The notes below the pieces were generated by a model. That model was not told the DNA's origin. It was given only the letters and a program-made list of their open reading frames with translations, and searched no databases. From positions 3,596,001-3,660,000 of the forward strand of contig NZ_CP040018.1 of NCBI RefSeq assembly GCF_005280255.1: a stretch of 64,000 bases of DNA, written 5' to 3'. The position numbers and the translations under genes were made by a program. Shown here in pieces: positions 44,132 through 51,564 of the stretch; position 1 is the stretch's first letter, and the number at the start of each line of letters is the position of its first letter. Source of the stretch: Arthrobacter sp. 24S4-2 (lineage in GTDB: Bacteria > Actinomycetota > Actinomycetes > Actinomycetales > Micrococcaceae).

Positions 44132-44932
44132 TCAGGGTGCCGCCGAGGCGACCGGTCCGTTCCATTCCTGCGGCAGGCCGTCCGGCCCCGCTCCCTGTTC
44201 CGTGACGTCGTCGACGATTTCATTGAGCACGCGGGCAGCGTACTTCTCCCCCACCCAGAGGTGCTTGGCGCCGTCGACCCCCACCAGGCGGGCCTGCGGC
44301 ACCAGGCTGAAGCGTTCCGCGGCGGCGGCCGGCTGGAGGTAGTCATCGTGCTCCGGCACGAGCACCGTGAGGGGCTTGCCGGCAGACGCCCACTCGGACA
44401 GGTGCACGTCCGTGGCCCGGTGGAGCGGCGGGGAGAGCAGGATGGCGCCCTCCACCTGCGAGGCCACCGGTTCCGTAGCCCCGTACATGAGCGCAAGCTC
44501 CGTTCCGAACGACCACCCCACCAGCCAGCGGTTGGGGAGGTTCCTGTCCGCGGCGAACTGTACGGCGGCTTCGACGTCAAGGCGTTCCCCGATTCCCTCC
44601 TCGAAGCGGCCCTCGCTGGTGCCGCGCGGCGAACTGGTCCCCCGGGTGTTGAACCTGAGCACGGCAACGCCGGCCAGTGCAGGGAGCCGGTAGGAGGCCT
44701 TGCGGTACACATGGGAGTCCATGAAGCCGCCGTGGGTTGGCAGCGGATGCAGGGTGATCAGCGTTGCGGTAATAGCGCCCGATTCCGGGACTGCGAGTTC
44801 ACCAACCAGCACATGACCGTCGTCCGTGCGTATTTCCACGTTTTCCCGGCGGGCCGGAAGCACAGTTGAGGCCCGGATTGCTGTTGCTCCGGAGGGCTGG
44901 CTGAATTCGAACGACGCCGGGTCAAAAGTCAT
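44132..44932 (-). CDS. Alpha/beta hydrolase
   Basis: A 266-residue serine hydrolase. The nucleophile elbow is WLVGWSFGTELALMYG (near 138), the oxyanion region is LITLHPLPTHGGFMDS, the acid is in VLVPEHDDYLQP (near 190) and the probable histidine is in VDGAKHLWVGE (near 219). The family includes dienelactone-hydrolase-like and YciA-context esterases; the substrate is unknown. Convergent with the AI-2E transporter across the terminator. Confidence 0.85.
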   Translation of the reverse strand: MTFDPASFEFSQPSGATAIRASTVLPARRENVEIRTDDGHVLVGELAVPESGAITATLITLHPLPTHGGFMDSHVYRKASYRLPALAGVAVLRFNTRGTSSPRGTSEGRFEEGIGERLDVEAAVQFAADRNLPNRWLVGWSFGTELALMYGATEPVASQVEGAILLSPPLHRATDVHLSEWASAGKPLTVLVPEHDDYLQPAAAAERFSLVPQARLVGVDGAKHLWVGEKYAARVLNEIVDDVTEQGAGPDGLPQEWNGPVASAAP

Positions 44933-44942
44933 GCCTAACAGC

Positions 44943-45287
44943 TTAGCGATACCGGTACGTGCGTGAGGTCCAGCAGTTGGAGTGCCAGTGCCGCCGTTCG
45001 GACAGGCCGGCTGCAGCGCCGAACAGATGGTCCTCCGACCACACCACCAGGTGCTCCACGCCGGGGAGGACCGCTGTGGAGCAGCCCGGGCAGATATACG
45101 ACTTTTCGGCCCGCTTGGCCGTCATTGTGCGGACCATCCATTCACCGTCGGGGGCGCTTTCCCGCCGGGCGATGCCCGACCGGGCACGCTCCAGGTCCAG
45201 CTCCGGCACGGGGCCCGTGGCGTGCTTGCGGCTGGCCTGTCCCAATTTTCCGGAGGCGGCACGGCGGGGGCGGTTGGAACGGGGCAT
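44943..45287 (-). CDS. Small zinc-binding protein, function unknown
   Basis: A 114-residue protein with a basic N-terminus (PRSNRPRRAASGKLGQASRKHATG) and a probable zinc site: YICPGCSTAVLPGVEHLVVWSEDH followed by RRHWHSNCW. This CPGC...HxxC layout is shared with small actinobacterial proteins usually annotated only as hypothetical or ATP/GTP-binding. It is divergent from nucS and ends 10 bases after the hydrolase start, so it leads that gene. The basic tail suggests nucleic-acid binding; this is inference. Confidence 0.75.
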   Translation of the reverse strand: MPRSNRPRRAASGKLGQASRKHATGPVPELDLERARSGIARRESAPDGEWMVRTMTAKRAEKSYICPGCSTAVLPGVEHLVVWSEDHLFGAAAGLSERRHWHSNCWTSRTYRYR

Positions 45288-45356
45288 GGTTCCATTCTGC
45301 CCCAGGCTGTGCCCCGCGCTGTTCCTGCATTGGGCTCAGACGGTAGTGTTTACCGG

Positions 45357-46051
45357 GTGCGTTTAGTCATAGCCCGTTGTTCTGTTGATTATGTTGGCCG
45401 GCTCAAGGCCCACCTCCCCTCGCCACCAGGCTCCTGCTGGTCAAGGCGGACGGTTCCGTCCTGGTCCACTCCGACGGCGGCTCCTACAAGCCGCTGAACT
45501 GGATGAGCCCTCCGGCCAGCCTTCGCGTCTCATCACCCGACGAAGTGGACCTGGAACTGGGAGTCACCGAGCAATGGACTGTCCAGTCCACCAAAACCGA
45601 TGACCGGCTGATCATCAACATCCACGAGCAGCTCCACGACACCTCCCATGAACTGGGCCAGGATCCGGGCCTCATCAAGGACGGCGTTGAAGCGGACCTG
45701 CAGCGCCTGCTGGCCGACCAGATTGAGCGGCTCGGCACGGGCTTTTCGCTTATCCGGCGCGAATACTTCACCGCCATCGGCCCGGTGGACATTCTGGCCC
45801 GGGACGCCGATGGCGCCACGGTGGCCATCGAGCTCAAACGGCGCGGCGACATCGACGGCGTTGAACAGCTGACGCGCTACCTGGAACTTCTCAACCGGGA
45901 TCCGCTGCTGGCACCCGTCCGCGGCATCTTCGCCGCCCAGCAGATCAAGCCGCAGGCCAAGGTCCTGGCCAACGACCGCGGCATCGACTGCGTCACCCTG
46001 GACTACGACGCGATGCGCGGCGTGGACGACAGCGAGTCCCGCCTCTTTTGA
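45357..46051 (+). pseudogene. nucS: Endonuclease NucS, frameshifted
   Basis: NucS (EndoMS) is the nuclease of the non-canonical mismatch-repair system of actinobacteria. The N-terminus [20 protein letters not shown] starts at GTG 45357, 7 bases after a -10-like TAGTGT. The frame then breaks in the CCCC run at 45416-45419; adding one C gives [20 protein letters not shown], joining the rest: [54 protein letters not shown] (nuclease motif) and the C-terminal SRLF, 231 residues in all. Conservation is full length otherwise, which argues for a sequence error, but a true loss would matter (see findings). Confidence 0.92.
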
Positions 46052-46144
46052 CCGCGCGGTCATCCCCTAGGCGTGATGTGCTGTCATATGGCCGCGGTTC
46101 ACATGGGCTTTACGCAAAATTTATCGAATTCCCCGTTTTGCCCG

Positions 46145-46348
46145 TTGACCTGACGCAACGCACATGAAATTCTTATATAAGTCTTTGTGTAGGTGTTTTT
46201 CATGCTCGCAAGACATGTTGCGAGCGCGAAGCTTCTGCAGCTAGTGTCCGGTTCCACCGGGCGGCAAGCCAGGATTCTTCTCGCAGAGTGACCAAGGACG
46301 GCACGAAGTGTGCCGGACTTAACCAAGTTCCACAATGAGGAGAAATAA
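46145..46348 (+). promoter_or_regulatory. Long structured 5' leader of the cold-shock gene
   Basis: A TTGACC (46145-46150) and TATATA (46174-46179) are promoter-like, although 23 bases apart. The leader then contains a hairpin with 8-bp arms GCTCGCAA (46204-46211) and TTGCGAGC (46218-46225) and a second with CGGCAC (46299-46304) and GTGCCG (46310-46315). Long folded leaders act as thermosensors in cspA-type genes. The 46052-46144 stretch shows only short dyads. Confidence 0.5.
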
Positions 46349-46552
46349 ATGGCACAGGGAACCGTCAAGTGGTTCAACGCTGAAAAGGGCTTCGGCTTCA
46401 TCACCCCGGATGACTCCGATGGCGATGTCTTCGTTCACTACTCGGAGATCCAGACCGGTGGATTCAAGACCCTCGACGAGAACCAGCGCGTTCAGTTCGA
46501 GATCGGCCAGGGCGCCAAGGGCCCCCAGGCTACCGGCGTAACGCTGGTCTAG
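46349..46552 (+). CDS. cspA: Cold-shock protein (CspA family)
   Basis: A complete 67-residue cold-shock domain: [20 protein letters not shown] with RNP1 KGFGFI (13-18) and RNP2 VFVHY (27-31), ending [10 protein letters not shown]. These single-domain proteins bind single-stranded RNA and melt secondary structure. A strong SD (GAGGAG) precedes the ATG. It has its own long leader and a strong terminator, so it is monocistronic. Confidence 0.95.
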   Translation: MAQGTVKWFNAEKGFGFITPDDSDGDVFVHYSEIQTGGFKTLDENQRVQFEIGQGAKGPQATGVTLV

Positions 46553-46593
46553 TCCTTCGTAGGGTTGCCGCCCCCGGCGGCGTCCAACAATCA

Positions 46594-46629
46594 ATGATCC
46601 CCGGCATTCGTGCCGGGGATCATTTTTTT
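46594..46629 (+). terminator. Rho-independent terminator of the cold-shock gene
   Basis: Twelve-bp arms TGATCCCCGGCA (46595-46606) and TGCCGGGGATCA (46611-46622) close on a TTCG tetraloop, and seven T follow (46623-46629). A textbook terminator. Confidence 0.93.
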
Positions 46630-46672
46630 GGGCTATTTCCATTGCGGCGCCGGCGCATTGTTCTTGTCACAA

Positions 46673-46695
46673 ATGTTTTCGAAACCTGAAAACAT
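46673..46695. promoter_or_regulatory. AT-rich palindrome between the cold-shock terminator and the IS
   Basis: ATGTTTTC (46673-46680) and GAAAACAT (46688-46695) are perfect 8-bp arms around 7 bases. It lies between convergent genes, where an operator is not expected. Possible uses are a weak terminator for mprF or a remnant control site. Nothing else is seen in 46630-46723. Confidence 0.4.
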
Positions 46696-46723
46696 ACATT
46701 CAAGACGTTCCGTGCGCATTACC

Positions 46724-46731
46724 CAATTAGC
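46724..46731 (+). repeat. Left target-site duplication of the ISL3-type element
   Basis: CAATTAGC, identical to 48955-48962, directly abuts the element's left end. Eight bases is the duplication size of ISL3-family insertions. The flanking two C bases also match, extending identity to 10. Confidence 0.85.
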
Positions 46732-46737
46732 GACTCT

Positions 46738-48069
46738 TCATAATTCAGGGTGTAGCAGCGGCCTGAAGCAGCCGGTCTCGAGTAGCGATCTGGCGATGTA
46801 GTTGGTGAGGTTGCGGAACCCGAGGGCGGAGCCGCGGAGGTGTTCGAGTCGTCCGTTGATCGCCTCGGTTGGGCCGTTGCTGGTGCCGGGTCGGTCGAAG
46901 CAGGCGAGCACGTCGACGGCGCGCTTCTTCAGCGTTCGGCCCAGCGTGATCACCTCGCTCAGCGCCGCGGGAACGCCTGCGCTGACCGACCCGATCAGGT
47001 TCTCCTTCAGCTCGCGCCCCTTCGTTCGATCCGGGTGACGGGAGGCGGCGATCATCCGCTGGTAGATCCCCCAAGTCGCCTCGACTTCGACATGCTCTTC
47101 GGCGGCGAACAGGGCGGTGAGTCGGTCCTTCTGCTTGTCGGTGAGTAGGTCGGCACCGGTGTGCAGGGTCCTCCTGGCGGCGTAGAGCGGGTCGTCCTTG
47201 TGACCGCGGTGGCCTTGGATCGCGAGTTGGACCCGACGCCGGCACTTGTCGAGCGCGTCACCGGCTAGGCGGACCACGTGGAAGGGATCCATCACCGCGA
47301 CCGCTGCGGGGATCTCCTCGGCCGCGGCGGTCTTGAACCCGGTGAACCCGTCCATCGCGACCACCTCGACCCCGTCGCGCCACGCCTCGGGGCGTCCGCT
47401 CAGCCACTGCTTGAACGCCTGCTTCGAGCGTCCCTCGACCATGTGCAGCAGCCGTGCTGGGCCGGTGCCGTCCCGGATGGGTGTGAGGTCGATGATCACG
47501 GTGACGTACTTGTCGCCGCGCCGGGTGTGCCTCCAGACGTGCTCATCGACGCCGAGAACCTGGACGCCGTCGAGCCGGTGCGGATCGTCGATCAGGACCC
47601 GCTTGCCCTCGGCCAGGACGGCGTCGTTGGCGGTGTTCCAGGCGACCCCGAGTCCTTCAGCGACACGGGCGACGGTCAGGTGCTGGCGCACGATGCCTTC
47701 GAGCGCCCACCGCAGACCACGCCGCGAGAGCTTCGCCCGCGGCTCAGCAGCCAGGCTGGAGTCCTGGCGCCACACATGCCCGCAGCCGGAGCACCGATAG
47801 CGACGGATCGTGACCACCAACGTGGTCGGCCGCCAACCCAGCGGCTCGTGCGCCAGACGCCGGGTCACTGTGTCGCGCGGCGATCCCTCGCATCCGCAGC
47901 GACGACACCACCTCTCATCCGACCCGTCGGGCTCGACGACGTGACAGGCCAAGACAGCACGGTCCGGCTCGAACCGCTGCCCGGTCACTTCGAGACCGAG
48001 CTCGTCGAGTCGGCAGAACACGGTCAGATCAGGGCAGGCAAAGCCCGCCCCAGGGGTAGCGTCAGGCAC
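46738..48069 (-). CDS. ISL3-family transposase
   Basis: A 443-residue transposase. The N-terminal zinc-finger pairs are seen in RWCRRCGCEG and RRYRCSGCGHVWRQ, followed by a helix-turn-helix (LTVARVAEGLGVAWNTANDAVLAEG). The DDE catalytic region includes QVLGVDEHVWRHTRRGDKYVTVIIDLTP (first Asp), VVAMDGFTGFKTAA (second Asp) and RPGTSNGPTEAINGRLEHLRGSALGFRNLTNYIAR with the Glu. The length is normal and no frameshift or stop interrupts it, so the element may still be active. Confidence 0.94.
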   Translation of the reverse strand: MPDATPGAGFACPDLTVFCRLDELGLEVTGQRFEPDRAVLACHVVEPDGSDERWCRRCGCEGSPRDTVTRRLAHEPLGWRPTTLVVTIRRYRCSGCGHVWRQDSSLAAEPRAKLSRRGLRWALEGIVRQHLTVARVAEGLGVAWNTANDAVLAEGKRVLIDDPHRLDGVQVLGVDEHVWRHTRRGDKYVTVIIDLTPIRDGTGPARLLHMVEGRSKQAFKQWLSGRPEAWRDGVEVVAMDGFTGFKTAAAEEIPAAVAVMDPFHVVRLAGDALDKCRRRVQLAIQGHRGHKDDPLYAARRTLHTGADLLTDKQKDRLTALFAAEEHVEVEATWGIYQRMIAASRHPDRTKGRELKENLIGSVSAGVPAALSEVITLGRTLKKRAVDVLACFDRPGTSNGPTEAINGRLEHLRGSALGFRNLTNYIARSLLETGCFRPLLHPEL

Positions 48070-48227
48070 GTCGAGGTCTTCCGGATGGGCCGTGTGAGAA
48101 CTTCCATCTTCGGGAGACCTCGACCCCTACCCGGCCACCGACGCGCCGACCACCGCCGCCGACGACATCACACGCCCGCTACTCACGACTCGCTAATATG
48201 GGGCACACCAAAGCAAAGGAGAGCCCC

Positions 48228-48809
48228 GTGGGCAAGGTGGTCATGTACAGCTCGGTGTCGGTGGACGGCTTCGTCGCGGACGAGAACGACCAGCCCGGAC
48301 CGCTGTTCGACTGGTTGTCCAGCGGTGACGTCCCGTTGGACGAGAGCGGCGAGGTGAAGGTGTCGCAGACGTCCTACGACTACACCCGGCCGTACTGGGA
48401 CCAGATCGGGGCGACAATCGTCGGCCGCCACGTCTTCGACATGACGGACGGCTGGGACGGGAAGCCTCCGGGCGGGGTCTACCACGTGGTCGTCGTGACG
48501 CACCGGCCGAAGCCCGAGGGCTGGGACCCCGAGGCGCCGTTTCACTTCGTCGACGGCGTCGAGGCAGCCGTGGCCAAGGCGCAGGAGCTCGCGGGTGACC
48601 GCATCGTCGAGGTCGCGGCTGGCGACGTCGGTGGCCAGGTGCTTGCCGCGGGCCTGGTCGACGAGGTGCGCATGGACGTCGTACCCGTCGTGTTCGGGTC
48701 CGGCAAGCGCTACTTCGGATCGGTCCACGCACAGCACCTGTTGGAGGATCCCGACGTGGTGATTCAGGGCAACCGGGTGCTTCACCTGCGCTATCGGGTG
48801 CGCCGTTGA
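48228..48809 (+). CDS. RibD C-terminal/dihydrofolate-reductase-like protein, passenger of the element
   Basis: A 193-residue RibD_C/DHFR-fold protein: VGKVVMYSSVSVDGFVADENDQPGPLFDWL, ATIVGRHVFDMTDGWDGKPPGG, VVVVTHRPKPEGW and IVEVAAGDVGGQVLAAGLVDEVRMDVVPVVFGSGKRYF, as in the large group of stand-alone reductases of unknown substrate. Two starts are possible; the GTG at 48228 has AAAGGAGA 6 bases upstream and is preferred to the ATG at 48198. It lies inside the transposon, divergent from the transposase. It is distinct from FolA, so drug resistance should not be assumed. Confidence 0.85.
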   Translation: MGKVVMYSSVSVDGFVADENDQPGPLFDWLSSGDVPLDESGEVKVSQTSYDYTRPYWDQIGATIVGRHVFDMTDGWDGKPPGGVYHVVVVTHRPKPEGWDPEAPFHFVDGVEAAVAKAQELAGDRIVEVAAGDVGGQVLAAGLVDEVRMDVVPVVFGSGKRYFGSVHAQHLLEDPDVVIQGNRVLHLRYRVRR

Positions 48810-48954
48810 CCGATCTGAGCGGGTACGCGAAGAAGTCCACTGCGAACGGCGACACAAGATCGGGCCTCCGGCTGCGGTTGCGCATCGCTGCCCCGGGACC
48901 GACGCGCCAGCCAACATCCAGCCAGCGATTACACCCTCAACTGAGATACAAGCC

Positions 48955-48962
48955 CAATTAGC
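48955..48962 (+). repeat. Right target-site duplication of the ISL3-type element
   Basis: CAATTAGC, identical to 46724-46731. On the minus strand it contains the TAA stop of the aminoacyl-phospholipid synthase gene, so the insertion left that gene's coding sequence whole. Confidence 0.85.
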
Positions 48963-51564
48963 CCACCAGCGTCCTGAGCAGCCGGGCGCTCTGGCGCACG
49001 GAGAGACCGGGGAGGTAGGCGCGGCTCAATGCCCTGCCGATGGCAGGCAGCTGGAGGGGATCCTGGTAATACAGGTAGAGAGTCCGGTATTCGGGCTTGA
49101 ACCGTGATTTGAAGGTTGCCAGCGAGCGGAATCCGTATACCGGTTCCAGGGCTTTCCCCACCACGTCCAGGATCGCCGCCAGTCCCCCGGGGTCCCGGTC
49201 AGCGTCCCGGTCCGGGTTCGGGTCAGCGTCGTCGGACCGGACGTCCACAGCGTCCTGGGGATCCTTTGCCAGTGGCGATCCGGACAGGGAGATCACTTCA
49301 ACCGAACTCCGCAGCTCCAGGACCGCGGAGGCAATGAGGAACTCCATCACACCGGGGAAGCCGTCCTCGCGCCGCCGCATGAAGTCGAGCGTCCAGCTCA
49401 CAACCTGTCCCTCCGCAAAAACGGGGAGCCAGCTGGTCACGCCATGCACGACGCCGTCCGGGCCAACAGCCACACAGCACAGCACATCGTCATCCATGAG
49501 TTCGTCCATGCCGCCGAGCGTAAAGCCCATTTCCGGGACGGATTTCTGGGCCGCCCATTCTTCGGATACCTCCAGGAGCTGTGCCCGCAGCGCGGCAGGA
49601 AATTCGCTGTACCGTCCCCAGACCGCCGTGACGCCGATCTTTCGCGCCCGGTTCAGTGCGGTCCGGACGTTTTGCCACTCCTTGCCTTTGAATTCAAGCT
49701 CCCTGACGGCAAGCCTGGTCTCCTGCGCCACGGCTACCCGGCTGAATGCGCGGGCGTGCAGCATTGGCCAGAGACCGTCGGTACTTGAATAGAAGCACGG
49801 AACCAGCGCATGTTCCGCGCAGTATTGCAGGAACCCCGCGGCGGCGACATCCCTCAGTGCCGGATCGCCAAACGGACTGCCCAGGGTCAGTGCCACGCTG
49901 CCGTGCTGCTGGTAGGCAACGCCGGCATCCTGCGCAGGCGTGAACCAGTATTTGTTCGGTTCCCACAACGCCATCCAGGACAGCGAATCGCCGCCCCGGC
50001 GCACAAGGCGCCGCGCAACATCCCTGTCCACGACGCCGGCACCTGCGCCGTGGTGCCTGCCCAGCAGCACAAGCCAAACGCCGGCCAGGGCGATGGCCCA
50101 GAAAGCAATGCCTGCATAGGCGAACAGGAAGGCTTCCACCGAATTGCGGTCTTGGAAGACCCGGAGATACAGACTGGGGATGGGGACAGGCAGATACTGC
50201 CGCGACAGTTCTGCCGCCAGGCCAAACAGGCCACCGTCGCGCTGCATCCCTCCGGCCGCCAGCCACGCGATGGAATAGGTCCCGGCCAAGGCAGTCAAAG
50301 TTCCGCCCAGCACGCCCGCCAGCTTCCGCCTGTCGCGCACCGAGGTTTCCACCCTGAACTGGCGGCGGTTGATCCACAGCAGCACCACCAGCAGCAGCGG
50401 AACGGCCACCAGCGGGAGCACATGGACAAAGCCGGACCCCATCACGGCCGTGCGGGGCCGGGACGGGTAGTGCGGAATCCGGGCAAACAGCGTGAGGTAG
50501 ACGGCGGACAGCGCAGTGACGGCCAGCTGGAGGCCGATGGTGATCCGCCAGGCCAGCCGGCGCCCGCGCCGCAGGCCGTCCGCACAGATCAGCAGGAGCA
50601 GCACCGGGACGATGGCCAGGGCGAGGCCCAGAGGCCCGGCAAACCCGGTCCGCCCGACCTCAAGGCAACTCACATCCACCGTGCCGCCGCAGTTCTCCTC
50701 CAGCTGGCTGAGGGTGGGCAGCGGGTTCAGGACCACATCCCGCAGGAGCGCCAGCGGCCCCGTGGGGCTGCGGACTGCCGCGGTCAGGATGGGGCCGACG
50801 GCGAAAATCCCCACGATCAAGGCCAGCAGGTTACGTGTCTCGCGTCCGGTTGAACGGTGCCGGTGGAGCCTTCCGAGGTCGCCCTGGATCCACCACCCGG
50901 TTGCCAGCCCGGCCAGGGCGCCGCAGAACCCGACGACTGTCTCGGGATGCCCCACGTAGAGGACAAGAAGAAGCGACGCAGACAGGATTCCGGTGCGAAG
51001 GCGGCGTTGCCACAGGGTGGGAACCAGTCCGCTGGCGGCCAGGCTGGCAGCAAGGACCGCGGCATACGGCCCTATGTGGCGTGCGTCCACCATGAGCCCC
51101 AGCCAGCCGTCGCCGGCGTAGCGGGCCAGCTGGGTCACCAACAGAAACAGCGAGACAGCCACGAACTGTCCCGCGAAGAAGAACACAGCAGTCCGCAGCG
51201 TCCCCAGCCTGCGTTCGGCGAGTCCCAGCAGGAGCAGGATCATGAGTGCGGCGGTGACGTACGCCGTCGGGTTCGTGGCGAAGAAGAGCGAAGTGAACAG
51301 GGACCACCACTGGCCGTCCCGCAGTGCCGTCCCGTTAACTGACGCCACGGCGAGGAGTGCTTCCGGCGGTCCTGACAGGAAGCTGTCGGTGGCAGCGCCC
51401 GTCCCAAGAAACAGAGCGAGAACCGTCAGGGTAAACGGCACCGCTTTGAAGTGCTCCTTGATCCGCCGCAGGGCCTGAAGCATGACTCCGCCCCAGGACG
51501 GGCTGCTGGTGACGGCGGAGCCCTCGTTGGCCCGGGGCAGGCTCGTTGCGGGTTCGCTGTTCAC
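48958..51564 (-). CDS. MprF-like aminoacyl-phosphatidylglycerol synthase/flippase with rhomboid-like N-terminus
   Basis: An 868-residue protein. The N-terminal half (about 30-520) has around a dozen membrane helices beginning with a rhomboid-like segment (VNGTALRDGQWWSLFTSLFFATNPTAYVTAALMILLLLGLAERRLGT). The C-terminal 330 residues are the soluble DUF2156/GNAT-fold synthase: SWMALWEPNKYWFTPAQDAGVAYQQHGSVALTLGSPFGD, ALVPCFYSSTDGL, LNRARKIGV, FPGVMEFLIASAV and YGFRSLATFKSRFKPEY. Such enzymes move lysine or alanine from tRNA to phosphatidylglycerol or diacylglycerol. An Asp-rich loop (near 790) is odd. The GTG overlaps the esterase stop as GTGA. Confidence 0.88.
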   Translation of the reverse strand: MNSEPATSLPRANEGSAVTSSPSWGGVMLQALRRIKEHFKAVPFTLTVLALFLGTGAATDSFLSGPPEALLAVASVNGTALRDGQWWSLFTSLFFATNPTAYVTAALMILLLLGLAERRLGTLRTAVFFFAGQFVAVSLFLLVTQLARYAGDGWLGLMVDARHIGPYAAVLAASLAASGLVPTLWQRRLRTGILSASLLLVLYVGHPETVVGFCGALAGLATGWWIQGDLGRLHRHRSTGRETRNLLALIVGIFAVGPILTAAVRSPTGPLALLRDVVLNPLPTLSQLEENCGGTVDVSCLEVGRTGFAGPLGLALAIVPVLLLLICADGLRRGRRLAWRITIGLQLAVTALSAVYLTLFARIPHYPSRPRTAVMGSGFVHVLPLVAVPLLLVVLLWINRRQFRVETSVRDRRKLAGVLGGTLTALAGTYSIAWLAAGGMQRDGGLFGLAAELSRQYLPVPIPSLYLRVFQDRNSVEAFLFAYAGIAFWAIALAGVWLVLLGRHHGAGAGVVDRDVARRLVRRGGDSLSWMALWEPNKYWFTPAQDAGVAYQQHGSVALTLGSPFGDPALRDVAAAGFLQYCAEHALVPCFYSSTDGLWPMLHARAFSRVAVAQETRLAVRELEFKGKEWQNVRTALNRARKIGVTAVWGRYSEFPAALRAQLLEVSEEWAAQKSVPEMGFTLGGMDELMDDDVLCCVAVGPDGVVHGVTSWLPVFAEGQVVSWTLDFMRRREDGFPGVMEFLIASAVLELRSSVEVISLSGSPLAKDPQDAVDVRSDDADPNPDRDADRDPGGLAAILDVVGKALEPVYGFRSLATFKSRFKPEYRTLYLYYQDPLQLPAIGRALSRAYLPGLSVRQSARLLRTLVG

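Larger units (their letters stand above)
46732..48954 (-). mobile_element. ISL3-family insertion element with a passenger gene
   Basis: The 2223-bp element lies between 8-bp direct repeats. It holds a full ISL3-type transposase and a RibD/DHFR-like gene in the opposite direction. The ends are imperfect inverted repeats: left GACTCTTCATAATTC then AGGGTGTA; right end, read inward, GGCTTGTATCTCAGTTG then AGGGTGTA, a shared 8-base core at almost the same distance. The GACT/GGCT start resembles ISL3 termini. It is inserted exactly at the mprF stop codon, which the duplication preserves. Ordinary ISL3 elements are about 1.3-1.6 kb, so the extra length is the passenger. Confidence 0.75.

Noticed and set aside
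48190..48197. TCGCTAAT inside the transposon, inverse of ATTAGCGA at the left end
   Set aside because: It could mark a smaller element without the passenger, but six of the eight left-end bases belong to the target duplication and the outer direct repeat with matched end cores explains the data better.
48228..48809. Passenger gene as trimethoprim-resistance DHFR
   Set aside because: The sequence belongs to the RibD C-terminal-like group, not to FolA/Dfr enzymes; resistance cannot be inferred.
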